From Nostoc flagelliforme FACHB-838 (GTDB lineage: Bacteria > Cyanobacteriota > Cyanobacteriia > Cyanobacteriales > Nostocaceae), in NCBI RefSeq assembly GCF_014698065.1, contig NZ_JACJSI010000024.1, positions 1-64,000 of the forward strand: a stretch of 64,000 nucleotides of DNA. The letters run 5' to 3'. Made by a program: the position numbers and the translations under genes. Below, in pieces: positions 55,526 to 64,000 of the stretch (its first letter is position 1; each line of letters begins with the position of its first letter). The notes under the pieces were generated by a model that did no database searches, was not told where the DNA came from, and saw nothing but the letters and a program-made list of their open reading frames with translations.

Positions 55526-56572
55526 ATGATTGAAATTGACGGTTCCTACGGAGAGGGAGGCGGACAAGTTCTTCGCACTTCCTTAAGTCTAGCCGCCATC
55601 ACTGGCGAACCCATACGAATTTCAGGCATTCGCGCTGGACGCAAAAAGCCAGGATTAGCAGCACAACACTTAACCGCAGTTCGGGCTGCGGCGAGGATTT
55701 GTAATGCCCAAATGCAAGGTGATGCTTTGGGTTCAATGCTGCTAGAATTCATCCCAGGTAGTGCTGTGCAAGCTGGAACTTATACCTTTGATGTTAGTAA
55801 AGCACAAGTTGGTGGTTCTGCCGGTGCGATCGCTCTAGTTTTACAGACAATTCTTTTACCTTTGGCACTAGCATCTGGCAATTCCCAGATAACGCTAAAG
55901 GGTGGAACTCATGTGAACTTTAGCCCAACAGTGACGTACATTGAGCAAGTTTATCTACCGATATTACAACGCATGGGTGTAGAGGCACAAGTCAAGTTAG
56001 GCGCTTGGGGGTGGTTTCCTCAAGGTGGGGGAGAGGTTGAGTTACAGGTGCATGGCGGTGGTAAACTCAATGGAATCGACTTGTTGGAACGGGGAGATTT
56101 ACAACAGGTGCGGGGGTTAGCAGTGGTAACGGAACTGCCTTCGCATATTCCCCAACGGATGGCGAATCGGGCGGAAAATTTGTTACGGGAAGCCCATTTG
56201 AAAGTTGCTGTACACGCCTTGCGAGAAAGAGGTATAGCACCTGGAGCGGGTATTTTCCTAACTGCTGAGTATGAGAACAGCTTGACTGGTTTTGGTGGAT
56301 TTGGGCGTTTGCGGTTATCGGCGGAGACAGTTGCAGAAATTGCTTGTCAGCAACTACTTGAGTTTCATCACACCGGTGCAGCAGTGGATGAACATTTAGC
56401 AGATCAGTTATTATTGCCAGCTGCTTTAGCGTCGCAAGAAAGTCATTACCGGGTGGCTGAAGTGAGTAGACATTTGACGACGAATGCAGCCGTAATTGAA
56501 CAGTTTGGGCTGGCACAAATTACGGTACATGAAGCTGAGAAAACAGTGTCAGTAAAGAGTTTAACTATTTGA
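55526..56572 (+). CDS. rtcA: RNA 3'-terminal phosphate cyclase
   Basis: Converts RNA 3'-phosphates to 2',3'-cyclic phosphates with ATP. From ATG 55526 the 348 residues begin MIEIDGSYGEGGGQVLRTSL, contain the RKKPGLAAQH segment and GGTHVNFSPTVTYIEQV, and end with the AAVDEHLADQL motif carrying the catalytic His. The frame upstream to 55466 is not conserved. No rtcB or rtcR neighbour is present, so any role in RNA repair here is independent of that operon. Confidence 0.93.
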   Translation: MIEIDGSYGEGGGQVLRTSLSLAAITGEPIRISGIRAGRKKPGLAAQHLTAVRAAARICNAQMQGDALGSMLLEFIPGSAVQAGTYTFDVSKAQVGGSAGAIALVLQTILLPLALASGNSQITLKGGTHVNFSPTVTYIEQVYLPILQRMGVEAQVKLGAWGWFPQGGGEVELQVHGGGKLNGIDLLERGDLQQVRGLAVVTELPSHIPQRMANRAENLLREAHLKVAVHALRERGIAPGAGIFLTAEYENSLTGFGGFGRLRLSAETVAEIACQQLLEFHHTGAAVDEHLADQLLLPAALASQESHYRVAEVSRHLTTNAAVIEQFGLAQITVHEAEKTVSVKSLTI

Positions 56573-57049
56573 ATTAACTATTGCTACATAGAAAATTGCC
56601 TAATTTCTAAGATTTGAAATGAGGCAAAAGAGCTTTATATTAAGCGGAGACAGAAAACTTTTGATACTTTATCTAGAAGGATTTACAATCAGTCCCGTAA
56701 AGCCAAATTTGTTGTAAGAATAAGCAACTGACAAATTTACAAGGCGATTGCAAGTGGATTTGAGACTGAGTTCAATCGTTCCTGATACTTACTATTTAAT
56801 AAAATATCGATTTAAATTTACCTCTGCTAAAGGCATATATTTAGGTTAAATTAGTTTGCGATCGCAAATACAAGAAATTAGGCATTGGGCATTGAGTAGA
56901 GAGATGTTTGTCGTTAGCTGTGCCACATTTTGCGTCCTAACCGCCTTAGCGGTTGCCATAACACAAAAATCTGGGATTGCATATTTGGGCGATGACTAGC
57001 AACTTCCAAAATTTCCCCCTGCCCCTCTGCCTCCCCACTCCCCACCCCC
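56573..57049. other. Gene-free region between convergent rtcA and transporter
   Basis: AT-rich, one HIP1-like copy near 56859, a GGCATTGGGCATTG repeat pair near 56882, and a C-rich tract (about 57012-57060) at the end of the transporter gene. No gene is evident. Confidence 0.5.
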
Positions 57050-58501
57050 TCAACTTCCCCTCTTCTCTTGCCGTTCTTTAAGTTTCAGCATGATCTCTGC
57101 GTGCATCTCGCGGGTAATTGGGTAAAAATACGTTAAAACTAAGCCACAAAGCAAACAAACTGTAGGTATAGGCCCAACAGCAATGCGAATCGCAAACAGT
57201 GCAGATTCAGGTTGGATGGGTAGTGGGCTTCCGGCTACAGATTCTTTGAAACCGGATATTTGCAAAGCATTTCCCACCAAAAACAGCCCGAAAGCTAAAC
57301 CAAATTTTTGTAGCAAAACCATGAAGCCATAAAAAATGCCTTCTCTGCGTTGTCCAGTTTGCAATTCATCCAATTCAATCACATCTGGCATCATCGACCA
57401 GGGAATTAGATAAGCTGTGGAGACACCAATACCAGCCATCACAGCCATCACATACATCAAAACTATTTGACCAGGCTGTAAGAAAAATAGTCCGGCGGCG
57501 GCTATTATCCACAAACTCATTCCCAGAAAATAAACAACTTTTTTCCCAACTTTTTTACTCAACTCACCCCAGACAAATAGCATCAGCAGGGCAGTTGCTT
57601 GGACTGCAATCAGCACTGTGGGCACATCTGATTCTTTAAGGGCCATACAATTGACTACAAAATAGGGAATAATACTGGCTGTAATCTGCACAGCTAACCA
57701 AGAAAAAAGATATATACCAATAACAAATAAAAAAGGTCGGTTGCTGAAGACTATTTTTAGCTGTTCGCCGAAAGGGAGAGATGCAGGTTCCTCGGCTAGG
57801 ATGCGTTTAGCCTCAAAAGCCAAGATGCGATCGCGGACTCCAAAAACGCACCAATATAATCCTAAAATCGAAATTACAGTACAAACTGCTGCTAAAACTA
57901 GATATGCTTGTTGGCGATCGGCAATTTTGATAAAAATAATTAGCGCTAAAATCAATGACAGAATGCTGCCACCAATGGAAAATGTAAAGCGATAGCTGTT
58001 AAGGCTGGTGCGTTCGTCGTAATCTTGAGTTAGTTCTGGAGTCATCGCCGTATAAGGCAAATTCACAACCGTGTAAAACGCTTGAGATAGCACCCCAATC
58101 GCTACGTAATACCAGAACAGCGGCCAAATATTCTCACTCTGATTTGCACTAAATGGCGGTACAATCCACTGCAAGAAGAATAAAATTCCAAAGGGAATTG
58201 CTCCATAAAACATCCAAGGAAGACGACGGCCCCAACGCCGAGATTTCGTTTTATCAGTCAGGAACCCGACAAGCGGATCATTTACCCCATCCCAGACTTT
58301 GCCAATCATCAAAATAGTGCCAGCTAAACCCGCAGGGATACCAGCGACATTGGTAAAGAAAATCAGTAGATAAAAGACAGAGATATTTGCGGTAATTGCC
58401 GGGCCTAAATCTCCTGCACCGTAAGCCAGCTTTGTTTTTAAGTCGAGTTTTTCAGTAAGAGGATTTCGTTGGCTATCACCATCAGCAGTAGAATCATTCA
58501 T
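57050..58501 (-). CDS. GPH-family sugar:cation symporter (MFS)
   Basis: A 483-residue membrane carrier with twelve predicted spans, of the glycoside-pentoside-hexuronide group within the major facilitator superfamily. The N-terminal KLAYGAGDLGPAI and GKVWDGVNDPLVGFLTDKT, with RWGRRLPWM after it, are the group's diagnostic motifs. A central cytosolic loop lies near residue 230. Starts at ATG 58501; a GTG four codons earlier is less likely. Imports a sugar or glycoside with a cation; substrate unknown. Divergent from the phosphoribosyltransferase gene. Confidence 0.88.
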   Translation of the reverse strand: MNDSTADGDSQRNPLTEKLDLKTKLAYGAGDLGPAITANISVFYLLIFFTNVAGIPAGLAGTILMIGKVWDGVNDPLVGFLTDKTKSRRWGRRLPWMFYGAIPFGILFFLQWIVPPFSANQSENIWPLFWYYVAIGVLSQAFYTVVNLPYTAMTPELTQDYDERTSLNSYRFTFSIGGSILSLILALIIFIKIADRQQAYLVLAAVCTVISILGLYWCVFGVRDRILAFEAKRILAEEPASLPFGEQLKIVFSNRPFLFVIGIYLFSWLAVQITASIIPYFVVNCMALKESDVPTVLIAVQATALLMLFVWGELSKKVGKKVVYFLGMSLWIIAAAGLFFLQPGQIVLMYVMAVMAGIGVSTAYLIPWSMMPDVIELDELQTGQRREGIFYGFMVLLQKFGLAFGLFLVGNALQISGFKESVAGSPLPIQPESALFAIRIAVGPIPTVCLLCGLVLTYFYPITREMHAEIMLKLKERQEKRGS

Positions 58502-58578
58502 AAAACTTTGCACTCATACTAAAATAAAAAGTCTGCGATCGCCTTCAATACTAGCTATCTACCACTCCCGTTAGACTT

Positions 58579-59088
58579 ATGCCAGACCTTTATGTTTCTT
58601 GGTCAGATTATCACCAAAAAATCGAACAACTGGCTATTCAGATTTATGAATCCGGTTGGGAATTTAACCAGATTATCTGTCTTGCCAGAGGAGGACTAAG
58701 AGTTGGAGATATTCTCTCCCGTATATACCAGCAGCCTCTGGCAATTTTAGCAACCTCGTCTTACAGTGGCACTGAAAGAAATAATTTAATTTTCTCCCGC
58801 CACCTAACGATGACTGCCGAAAACTTAGGTTCGCGCATTCTCTTAGTAGATGATTTGGTAGACTCTGGCATCACACTCCAGCAGACTATACCTTGGCTTA
58901 AGCAAAATACTGATTTCCCCATTGAAGAAATTCGCACCGCCGTTCTTTGGTATAAAGCCTGTTCAGTTATAGCACCCAATTATTATGTTGATTATCTGCC
59001 TGACGACCCCTGGATTCATCAACCTTTTGAACATTACGAGCAGATGAACCCCGCAGAACTTGCGGCTAAGGTAAGTCAATTGTGTTGA
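58579..59088 (+). CDS. Phosphoribosyltransferase family protein
   Basis: A 169-residue type I PRTase. The PRPP-binding loop LLVDDLVDSGITL at about residues 92-104 is intact, and an earlier ICLARGGLRVGDILS segment supplies the second loop. It resembles the xanthine/hypoxanthine PRTase-like group used in purine salvage, but the base specificity cannot be read. ATG start; ended by a strong hairpin. Confidence 0.88.
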   Translation: MPDLYVSWSDYHQKIEQLAIQIYESGWEFNQIICLARGGLRVGDILSRIYQQPLAILATSSYSGTERNNLIFSRHLTMTAENLGSRILLVDDLVDSGITLQQTIPWLKQNTDFPIEEIRTAVLWYKACSVIAPNYYVDYLPDDPWIHQPFEHYEQMNPAELAAKVSQLC

Positions 59089-59126
59089 TTAAGTAAGTGA
59101 GCGCTAAAAAACACAACTAAATTAAG

Positions 59127-59161
59127 AAGGGTAAAGGGAAAAGGAAAAAACCTTTACCCTT
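59127..59161 (+). terminator. Terminator hairpin after the PRTase gene
   Basis: AAGGGTAAAGG (59127-59137) and CCTTTACCCTT (59151-59161) are exact complements with an A/G-rich loop, 38 bases past the stop; a further AACCTTTTCCCCTTACCC stretch could pair in the alternative. Confidence 0.65.
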
Positions 59162-59786
59162 TAACCTTTTCCCCTTACCCATACAAAATTTTATATAGTT
59201 CGATTTAATTGTGCCGACCTACTTAATCTGGTGGATGTAAATTAATTTCAACATTGGCTTTAAAATTAAAAATCCGTGCTGGTATTATCAAGAACTTCCG
59301 AAATCTTCCCTCAAGAAGTATCAAGAGTACATCGTTTGTCGTAGTCTTTATTTTGTGTAAATAAAAGAAAGCCAAAAAAGAAACCGGGGGCATCTATGCT
59401 AAAAAGAACAATCAATGGGGGATTATAACCACAACTGATAGCGTAAGATTGCGAGTCCGTAAGTGTATTGGAGGCCGCCATACCAGAGGTATGGCGGCCC
59501 GTGCCCAATTAGATTTTGGGAAAAGGCTTTCCGAAAAATTTTTCTTTACTCTTGCCTCCTACCTTGCTCAGAGGGCTTGGCCAAAATCCAGGATTGAGAA
59601 TAAAAGGATTTTATACTACCACCAAATTGTAGACTGTCCTTATTAGGCGAATGTATAAAACCTTTTATTCAGAATTAATTCTGAATTTTGATTTTTTCTT
59701 GATAAAAATTCAATAAATGTTACGAAACTTGGGTGAATCTGGACAGGATCTGCTGAGACAATATTTCTTAGAAGCGGAGTAGTGTA
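59162..59786. other. Gene-free region upstream of the hybrid kinase
   Basis: AT-rich DNA with one isolated GC-rich hairpin at 59473-59499 (listed separately). The kinase leader with a GAAGCGGAG-like ribosome binding site lies at 59765-59786. No other feature. Confidence 0.5.
59473..59499. repeat. 12-bp perfect GC-rich hairpin in AT-rich DNA
   Basis: GGCCGCCATACC (59473-59484), loop AGA, GGTATGGCGGCC (59488-59499). The composition contrasts sharply with the surrounding sequence. It could be a terminator, a protein-binding site or a repeat end. Confidence 0.5.
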
Positions 59787-61574
59787 ATGACCAATGAGGA
59801 AGTGGAGCAAATATATTTAGAGGATATTCTCATCACTGAAGAATTGTCTCGTAGAATACCCAGAACCACTGACCTCAAGCAAGAAAACGATGCACTTCAT
59901 ACCCTGATAGGGCAACTAGTTGAGCAGCCTCAAATTTTGCTCCAAAAGCTTGTAAAAATAATTACTCAACTGTGTCGGGCAGAAACAGCGGGTGTCAGCT
60001 TACTTGAGGTGACTCCGAACGGGGAAGATATTTGCCGTTGGGTCACACTTGCCGGGATGTTAGAAGCATCTGAACAAACAGCCACCCTTTACAGTTTTAG
60101 TTGCTGCGGTATCTGCCTAGAACGTCAAGCCCCTTTGCTGTATTCCTATCCCGAACGGTATTTCACCTTCTTGCAACAGCTTCAGCCAACAATCGTTGAG
60201 ATACTGGTGGTTCCTTTATTGATTGCCAATCAACCACTTGGCACGATTTGGATTGTATCTCACAATGAGGATCGGCAGTTTGATCGAGAAGACTTGCGAC
60301 TGATGACCAGTTTCGCAAATTTTACAGCCACCGCTATTTACAGTAGCAACGCCCGTCAAGCAGCCGAAGAATCTGCACGGCGTGAGCAAGCCGCCCGTGT
60401 CGTTAGCGAAGCGGCACAAAATGCAGCTGAACAAGCTAATCGTCTCAAAGATGAGTTCCTCGCTGTTCTATCTCACGAACTGCGTTCTCCCCTCAATCCA
60501 ATTTTGGGCTGGGCTAAACTTCTGCAAACTCGCAAACTTGATGAAGCAAAGACAGCTTATGCCTTAGCAACCATTGAGCGCAATGCCAAGTTGCAGTCTC
60601 AGCTAATGGAAGATTTACTGGATGTTTCCCGCATACTTCAAAGAAAACTCAGCCTGAAGATCAGTTCTGTTGACCTGTCCGCCGTTATTGAAGTGGCCCT
60701 TGATACCGTGCGTTTAGCGGCTCAAGCTAAGTCAATTCAACTCAAGACAAGATTTGCACCGGATGTAGGGCAAGTTTTGGGCGATCCCAGTCGCTTGCAG
60801 CAAGTCGTCTGGAATTTGCTCTCTAACGCCGTTAAGTTTACAGAGGCTGGGGGTGAGGTGGAAATTCGACTTGAGCGCGTGGGTACACAAGCGGAAATTC
60901 AAGTGAGTGACACGGGTAAAGGCATCAACCCAGAATTTCTGCCTTACGTATTTGATTACTTCCGTCAAGCTGACAATACCACAACAAGAAGCTTTGGCGG
61001 CTTGGGGCTTGGTTTAGCGATCGTCCGTCAAATCGTTGAACTGCACGGTGGAACAGTCCAAGCAGAAAGTGAGGGAGAAAATAAAGGTGCCACCTTTACT
61101 GTGTTGTTACCTATCAAGAATGTCGAGCCTCAAACCAGTGAAGACAAGGGTTTGACTGACGGTTCCCCTAATCTCCAGGGGGTAAATGTGCTAGTTGTGG
61201 ATGATGAAGTTGACACCCGCGACCTAATAGTTTTTACCCTGCAACAGTATGGTGCCTCTGTGCGTGCCTTCGCTTCAGCATCGCTTGCACTAGAAGCTTT
61301 TGCACTTGAGAAACCACATATTATTTTAAGTGATATTGGGATGCCAGAAATGGATGGCTATATGCTGATTCGGGAAATTCGTAGACGCGAAGCGGCTTGT
61401 CGTCAGACATCGCCACCGCCTGAGCAAGGGGGAGAGATTCGAGCGATCGCACTGACAGCTTATGCTGGAGAGATAAACCAGTCAAAAATTCTCCAAGCAG
61501 GATTCCAAGAACATTTGACTAAACCAATAGAACCAGCAAAATTAGCGATGGTAATTGCTAGCCTAGTTAAATAA
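59787..61574 (+). CDS. Hybrid histidine kinase (GAF-HisKA-HATPase-REC)
   Basis: A 595-residue cytosolic two-component protein. A GAF-like domain covers residues about 45-200 (AETAGVSLLEV, then SCCGICLERQAPLLY and YPERYF); there is no bilin cysteine of the usual CH type. HisKA has H in SHELRSPLNPIL, HATPase_c has the N-box NLLSNAVKF, then DTGKGI and GGLGLGLAIV, and the C-terminal receiver has VVDDEVDT, LSDIGMPEMDG and LTKPIE. First of three signalling genes running to the window end; the next begins 33 bases later. Confidence 0.92.
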   Translation: MTNEEVEQIYLEDILITEELSRRIPRTTDLKQENDALHTLIGQLVEQPQILLQKLVKIITQLCRAETAGVSLLEVTPNGEDICRWVTLAGMLEASEQTATLYSFSCCGICLERQAPLLYSYPERYFTFLQQLQPTIVEILVVPLLIANQPLGTIWIVSHNEDRQFDREDLRLMTSFANFTATAIYSSNARQAAEESARREQAARVVSEAAQNAAEQANRLKDEFLAVLSHELRSPLNPILGWAKLLQTRKLDEAKTAYALATIERNAKLQSQLMEDLLDVSRILQRKLSLKISSVDLSAVIEVALDTVRLAAQAKSIQLKTRFAPDVGQVLGDPSRLQQVVWNLLSNAVKFTEAGGEVEIRLERVGTQAEIQVSDTGKGINPEFLPYVFDYFRQADNTTTRSFGGLGLGLAIVRQIVELHGGTVQAESEGENKGATFTVLLPIKNVEPQTSEDKGLTDGSPNLQGVNVLVVDDEVDTRDLIVFTLQQYGASVRAFASASLALEAFALEKPHIILSDIGMPEMDGYMLIREIRRREAACRQTSPPPEQGGEIRAIALTAYAGEINQSKILQAGFQEHLTKPIEPAKLAMVIASLVK

Positions 61575-61607
61575 TAAATAATTATTTTAATAAGTTGAGA
61601 GTAAGAG

Positions 61608-63722
61608 TTGGCTACAAATTCCGGTTTTAGAAACCTAAAAGATCAGTTCCTTCCTGAACGCAAAGAAGCTCTGCTGGCTCGCATGGCGAACCGCATCCGG
61701 CAATCGCTGAACCTGCAAGAGATTTTGGATGCAACTGTGATCGAGTTGCGAACATTTTTGCAAACCGACCGGACTAAGGTTTACCGCTTCGATCGCGACG
61801 GGCATGGACATGTCGTTGCCGAAGCCAGCGCCCCCAACCGCCTACCTTCTTTGCTAGGATTACATTATCCATCTGATGACATTCCGCCCCAAGCGCGGGC
61901 TTTGTTTGTCAAGGCACGTACCCGCTCCATTGTCAATGTCAGCGAACAGCGAATTATCCTCAACTCGCTGCCGGCTCCCAAAACAACGGCAACCGGGGAC
62001 TTGACCGTTGAAGAAGTGCAAGAGCAACCCCTCGAAGATATCTTAAGCCGTCCGGTAGACCCCTGCCATGTAGACTATCTCACCCAGATGGGTGTGGAAT
62101 CTTCATTCGTGGTACCAATAATTTATCAACAGGAACTCTGGGGGCTGTTGATCTCTCATCATGCCGAACCCAGAGAGATTACATCTGAGGATTTGCTGGT
62201 TGTGCAATTGCTGGCTGACCAGGTTTCATTGGCAATTACCCAGGCAAATCTGCTGAGTCAGGTACAGGAGCAACAGCAGAGGGAAGCGATCGTTAATCAG
62301 ATTGCCACTATGCTGCACGCGCCTCTGACCCCTGAAGAGATTTTGCATAACGTTCTAGAGCAAGCAGTAAAAGCTTCTGGTAGTTCTGGAGGAAGGTTGT
62401 ACCTCACTTCCCCGGATGAGGCTTTACCAGCCCATCTTTATACTTACGGAAATCAACCGGCTCCATCCGAGTATGAGCAACTAAACTCACTAGAAAATCA
62501 TCCCCTTTGGCAAGAGGTAGGGGAAACTCCTGCTCCCATCGACACTGCCTTAACTCAAAAAGATAAACCTCCCCTGCGAGTGGTAATTAATCTTCAGCAA
62601 GAACCGCGTCTGCACCAACTGATTGAATCCTTCCAGACCACACCGATTCGGGGTTTGATTGTTCAACCTTTGTATTATGGTAAAGAATTCCTGGGGTATC
62701 TAACATTCTTTCGTGACCAAATCGGCACAAAAAATCTTTGGCCAGGCTATGAGGAAGCCGATGAGCGCCAACAGCGACCTCGCCAGTCAATGGCGCAATG
62801 GCAGGCGCTCAAACAAGATAAAGCTCACGTCTGGAGCATCGAAGAGATGGAACTCATCCAGTCTTTGAACATTCACCTATCGCTGGCTGTGCTGCAAAAC
62901 CGCCTCTATCACCGGGAACGCCAGCAACGCCTGGTAGTTGAAATGCACAACGAAGCTCTCTCTCATGCCCGAGCTGCCGCCGAAGAGGTGAGTCGCCTCA
63001 AGAGCAACTTCTTGGCTTCTACCAGCCACGAATTGCGAACCCCTTTGGCCTCAACCTTAAACTATTTAAAGTTGCTCAAAGAGCGCCTTTATGAAGACGA
63101 AGATGAGTTGCGCCAATATATAGATGGCGCTTATCAATCGACGCAAAATCTTGTCACTATAATTAACGATGTGCTTGACATTGCCAAGATTGAAGACGGG
63201 CGCATAGCCTTAGATTTGGAGACAGTTTATCTGCAAAAGCTTTTACAAGAGCAATGTTTCCTCTCAGGTGCCGAAAGCCGCTACAAGGCAATTCCTCTGA
63301 CACTCCATTGTGAAATCGAGACTGTTTTCGCCGACAAGATCAAAGTCCGTCAGGTAATGACAAACCTGCTGGATAACGCCTTCAAATTCACAGATGAGGG
63401 TCAAATCGATGTCCGGGCTGTCGTCGATAGTACTGGGACAATGGCGCAAATCTCGGTACACGACACAGGCATCGGTATTGAGATGGAAAGCTCAGAGCAA
63501 CTGTTTTCCCCATTTGTGCAAGCTGATGGTTCTGCCCAGCGCTCCTATGGGGGCACAGGCTTAGGGCTGACTATCTGCAAGCGATTAGTGGAACTGATGG
63601 GTGGTAAGATATGGCTTGAAAGCCCTGGGTTAGGGCAGGGAAACACGGTGAGTTTTACTCTGCCTTTAAACGACGAACCGAGTCAGATCAGAGGTGACAG
63701 TATTGAACATCCTGCTGGTTGA
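61608..63722 (+). CDS. Phytochrome-like sensor histidine kinase
   Basis: A 704-residue protein read from TTG 61608 (an ATG at 61683 is an alternative). The first GAF domain (residues about 30-215) has phytochrome marks: DIPPQAR at 91-97 and a candidate bilin-binding Cys153-His154 in DPCHVDYLTQMGV. A second GAF domain follows (about 225-440), then a short helix, HisKA (SHELRTPLAS) and HATPase_c (NLLDNAFKF, DTGIGI, GGTGLGLTI). No PHY-domain tongue motif (PRxSF) is seen. Likely a light or bilin-linked sensor; chromophore binding is inferred only from the Cys-His site. Confidence 0.85.
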   Translation: MATNSGFRNLKDQFLPERKEALLARMANRIRQSLNLQEILDATVIELRTFLQTDRTKVYRFDRDGHGHVVAEASAPNRLPSLLGLHYPSDDIPPQARALFVKARTRSIVNVSEQRIILNSLPAPKTTATGDLTVEEVQEQPLEDILSRPVDPCHVDYLTQMGVESSFVVPIIYQQELWGLLISHHAEPREITSEDLLVVQLLADQVSLAITQANLLSQVQEQQQREAIVNQIATMLHAPLTPEEILHNVLEQAVKASGSSGGRLYLTSPDEALPAHLYTYGNQPAPSEYEQLNSLENHPLWQEVGETPAPIDTALTQKDKPPLRVVINLQQEPRLHQLIESFQTTPIRGLIVQPLYYGKEFLGYLTFFRDQIGTKNLWPGYEEADERQQRPRQSMAQWQALKQDKAHVWSIEEMELIQSLNIHLSLAVLQNRLYHRERQQRLVVEMHNEALSHARAAAEEVSRLKSNFLASTSHELRTPLASTLNYLKLLKERLYEDEDELRQYIDGAYQSTQNLVTIINDVLDIAKIEDGRIALDLETVYLQKLLQEQCFLSGAESRYKAIPLTLHCEIETVFADKIKVRQVMTNLLDNAFKFTDEGQIDVRAVVDSTGTMAQISVHDTGIGIEMESSEQLFSPFVQADGSAQRSYGGTGLGLTICKRLVELMGGKIWLESPGLGQGNTVSFTLPLNDEPSQIRGDSIEHPAG

Positions 63723-64000
63723 AGACAATCAACTCCTAGCAAAGGGAACCGCCAAACTAATCGAACGTTTGGGAGGTCATCAAGTATTTATTACTGTAGA
63801 ACCAAAAGAGATATTTCATTTATGCGAAGTGGGGGCAGTAGAACTGGTAATTATGGATATCAATTTGCCGGGAGTTAGGTGGGAAGGACAAAAAGTTGAT
63901 GGCTCCATCCTGTCGCGCCATTTGAAGGCACTGTGTAAACAGATACCAATTATCTTAGTAACGGCTTACACCATGCCCGCCGATCAACATTTCTTGTTAT
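63703..64000 (+). CDS. Response regulator, N-terminal part (cut by window end)
   Basis: A receiver domain starting at TTG 63703, overlapping the kinase gene by 20 bases, with GAGGTG upstream. It reads NILLVEDNQLLAKGTAKLIE, a phospho-Asp in LVIMDINLPG, and the Thr switch in IILVTAYT. The conserved Lys would lie beyond the window. About 99 residues are visible; whether an output domain follows is unknown. The overlap with the phytochrome-like kinase strongly suggests they are partners. Confidence 0.85.
   Translation, partial: MNILLVEDNQLLAKGTAKLIERLGGHQVFITVEPKEIFHLCEVGAVELVIMDINLPGVRWEGQKVDGSILSRHLKALCKQIPIILVTAYTMPADQHFLL

Overview
The window looks like a chromosome segment of a filamentous, heterocyst-type cyanobacterium close to Nostoc/Anabaena. 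The evidence is the photosystem I genes psaF, psaJ and psaL, ndhB, ycf34, hemB, a Tic22-like gene, many HIP1 octamers (GCGATCGC), intergenic heptanucleotide tandem repeats, a CYP110-like P450 next to a sesquiterpene synthase, and a Zur-controlled PEP-CTERM gene of the all3515 type. Most of the window is housekeeping. The accessory parts are about 32.6-40.3 kb and 59.7-64 kb.

Layout: 0.5-4.6 kb holds remA-like and gmk, the psaF-psaJ-psaL block on the minus strand, and tsaD divergent from psaF. 4.6-8 kb holds a hydrolase, an ACT-domain protein, a plant-SNAT-like acetyltransferase, a possible structured RNA and tRNA-Pro(UGG). 8.4-12.5 kb holds Tic22, prmC and tsaC, then a degenerate histidine kinase and a second GNAT protein. 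12.7-18.2 kb holds pdhB-secD-secF and hemB on the minus strand. 19-25.5 kb holds prfC, a TPR/M48-like membrane protein that has lost its zinc site, an RRM RNA-binding protein and sufE. 26.5-29.9 kb is a zinc-responsive divergent locus with two Zur boxes. 30.8-32.4 kb is ndhB.

32.7-36.6 kb is a decaying signalling cluster: a PAS histidine kinase split by a frameshift, a likely MetOD1-type sensor, a truncated kinase tail, and an intact response regulator-kinase that is paralogous to that tail. Next come a frameshifted class I terpene synthase and an intact P450. 40.4-45.3 kb holds PBP2, a beta-lactamase-fold hydrolase, a VanY-type peptidase and an AEC carrier. 45.5-48.2 kb holds tsaB, ycf34 and the CCA-adding enzyme. 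50.4-55.4 kb is an NMT1/THI5-type ABC uptake system with a TPR protein and an FAD oxidase. 55.5-59.1 kb holds rtcA, a GPH sugar symporter and a phosphoribosyltransferase. 59.8-64 kb is a phytochrome-like two-component cluster cut off by the window end.

Three of the proteins needed for the t6A tRNA modification (TsaB, TsaC, TsaD) are encoded at separate places in the window. Intergenic DNA is rich in perfect hairpins, heptamer arrays and small dispersed foldback elements, several present in two or three copies here.
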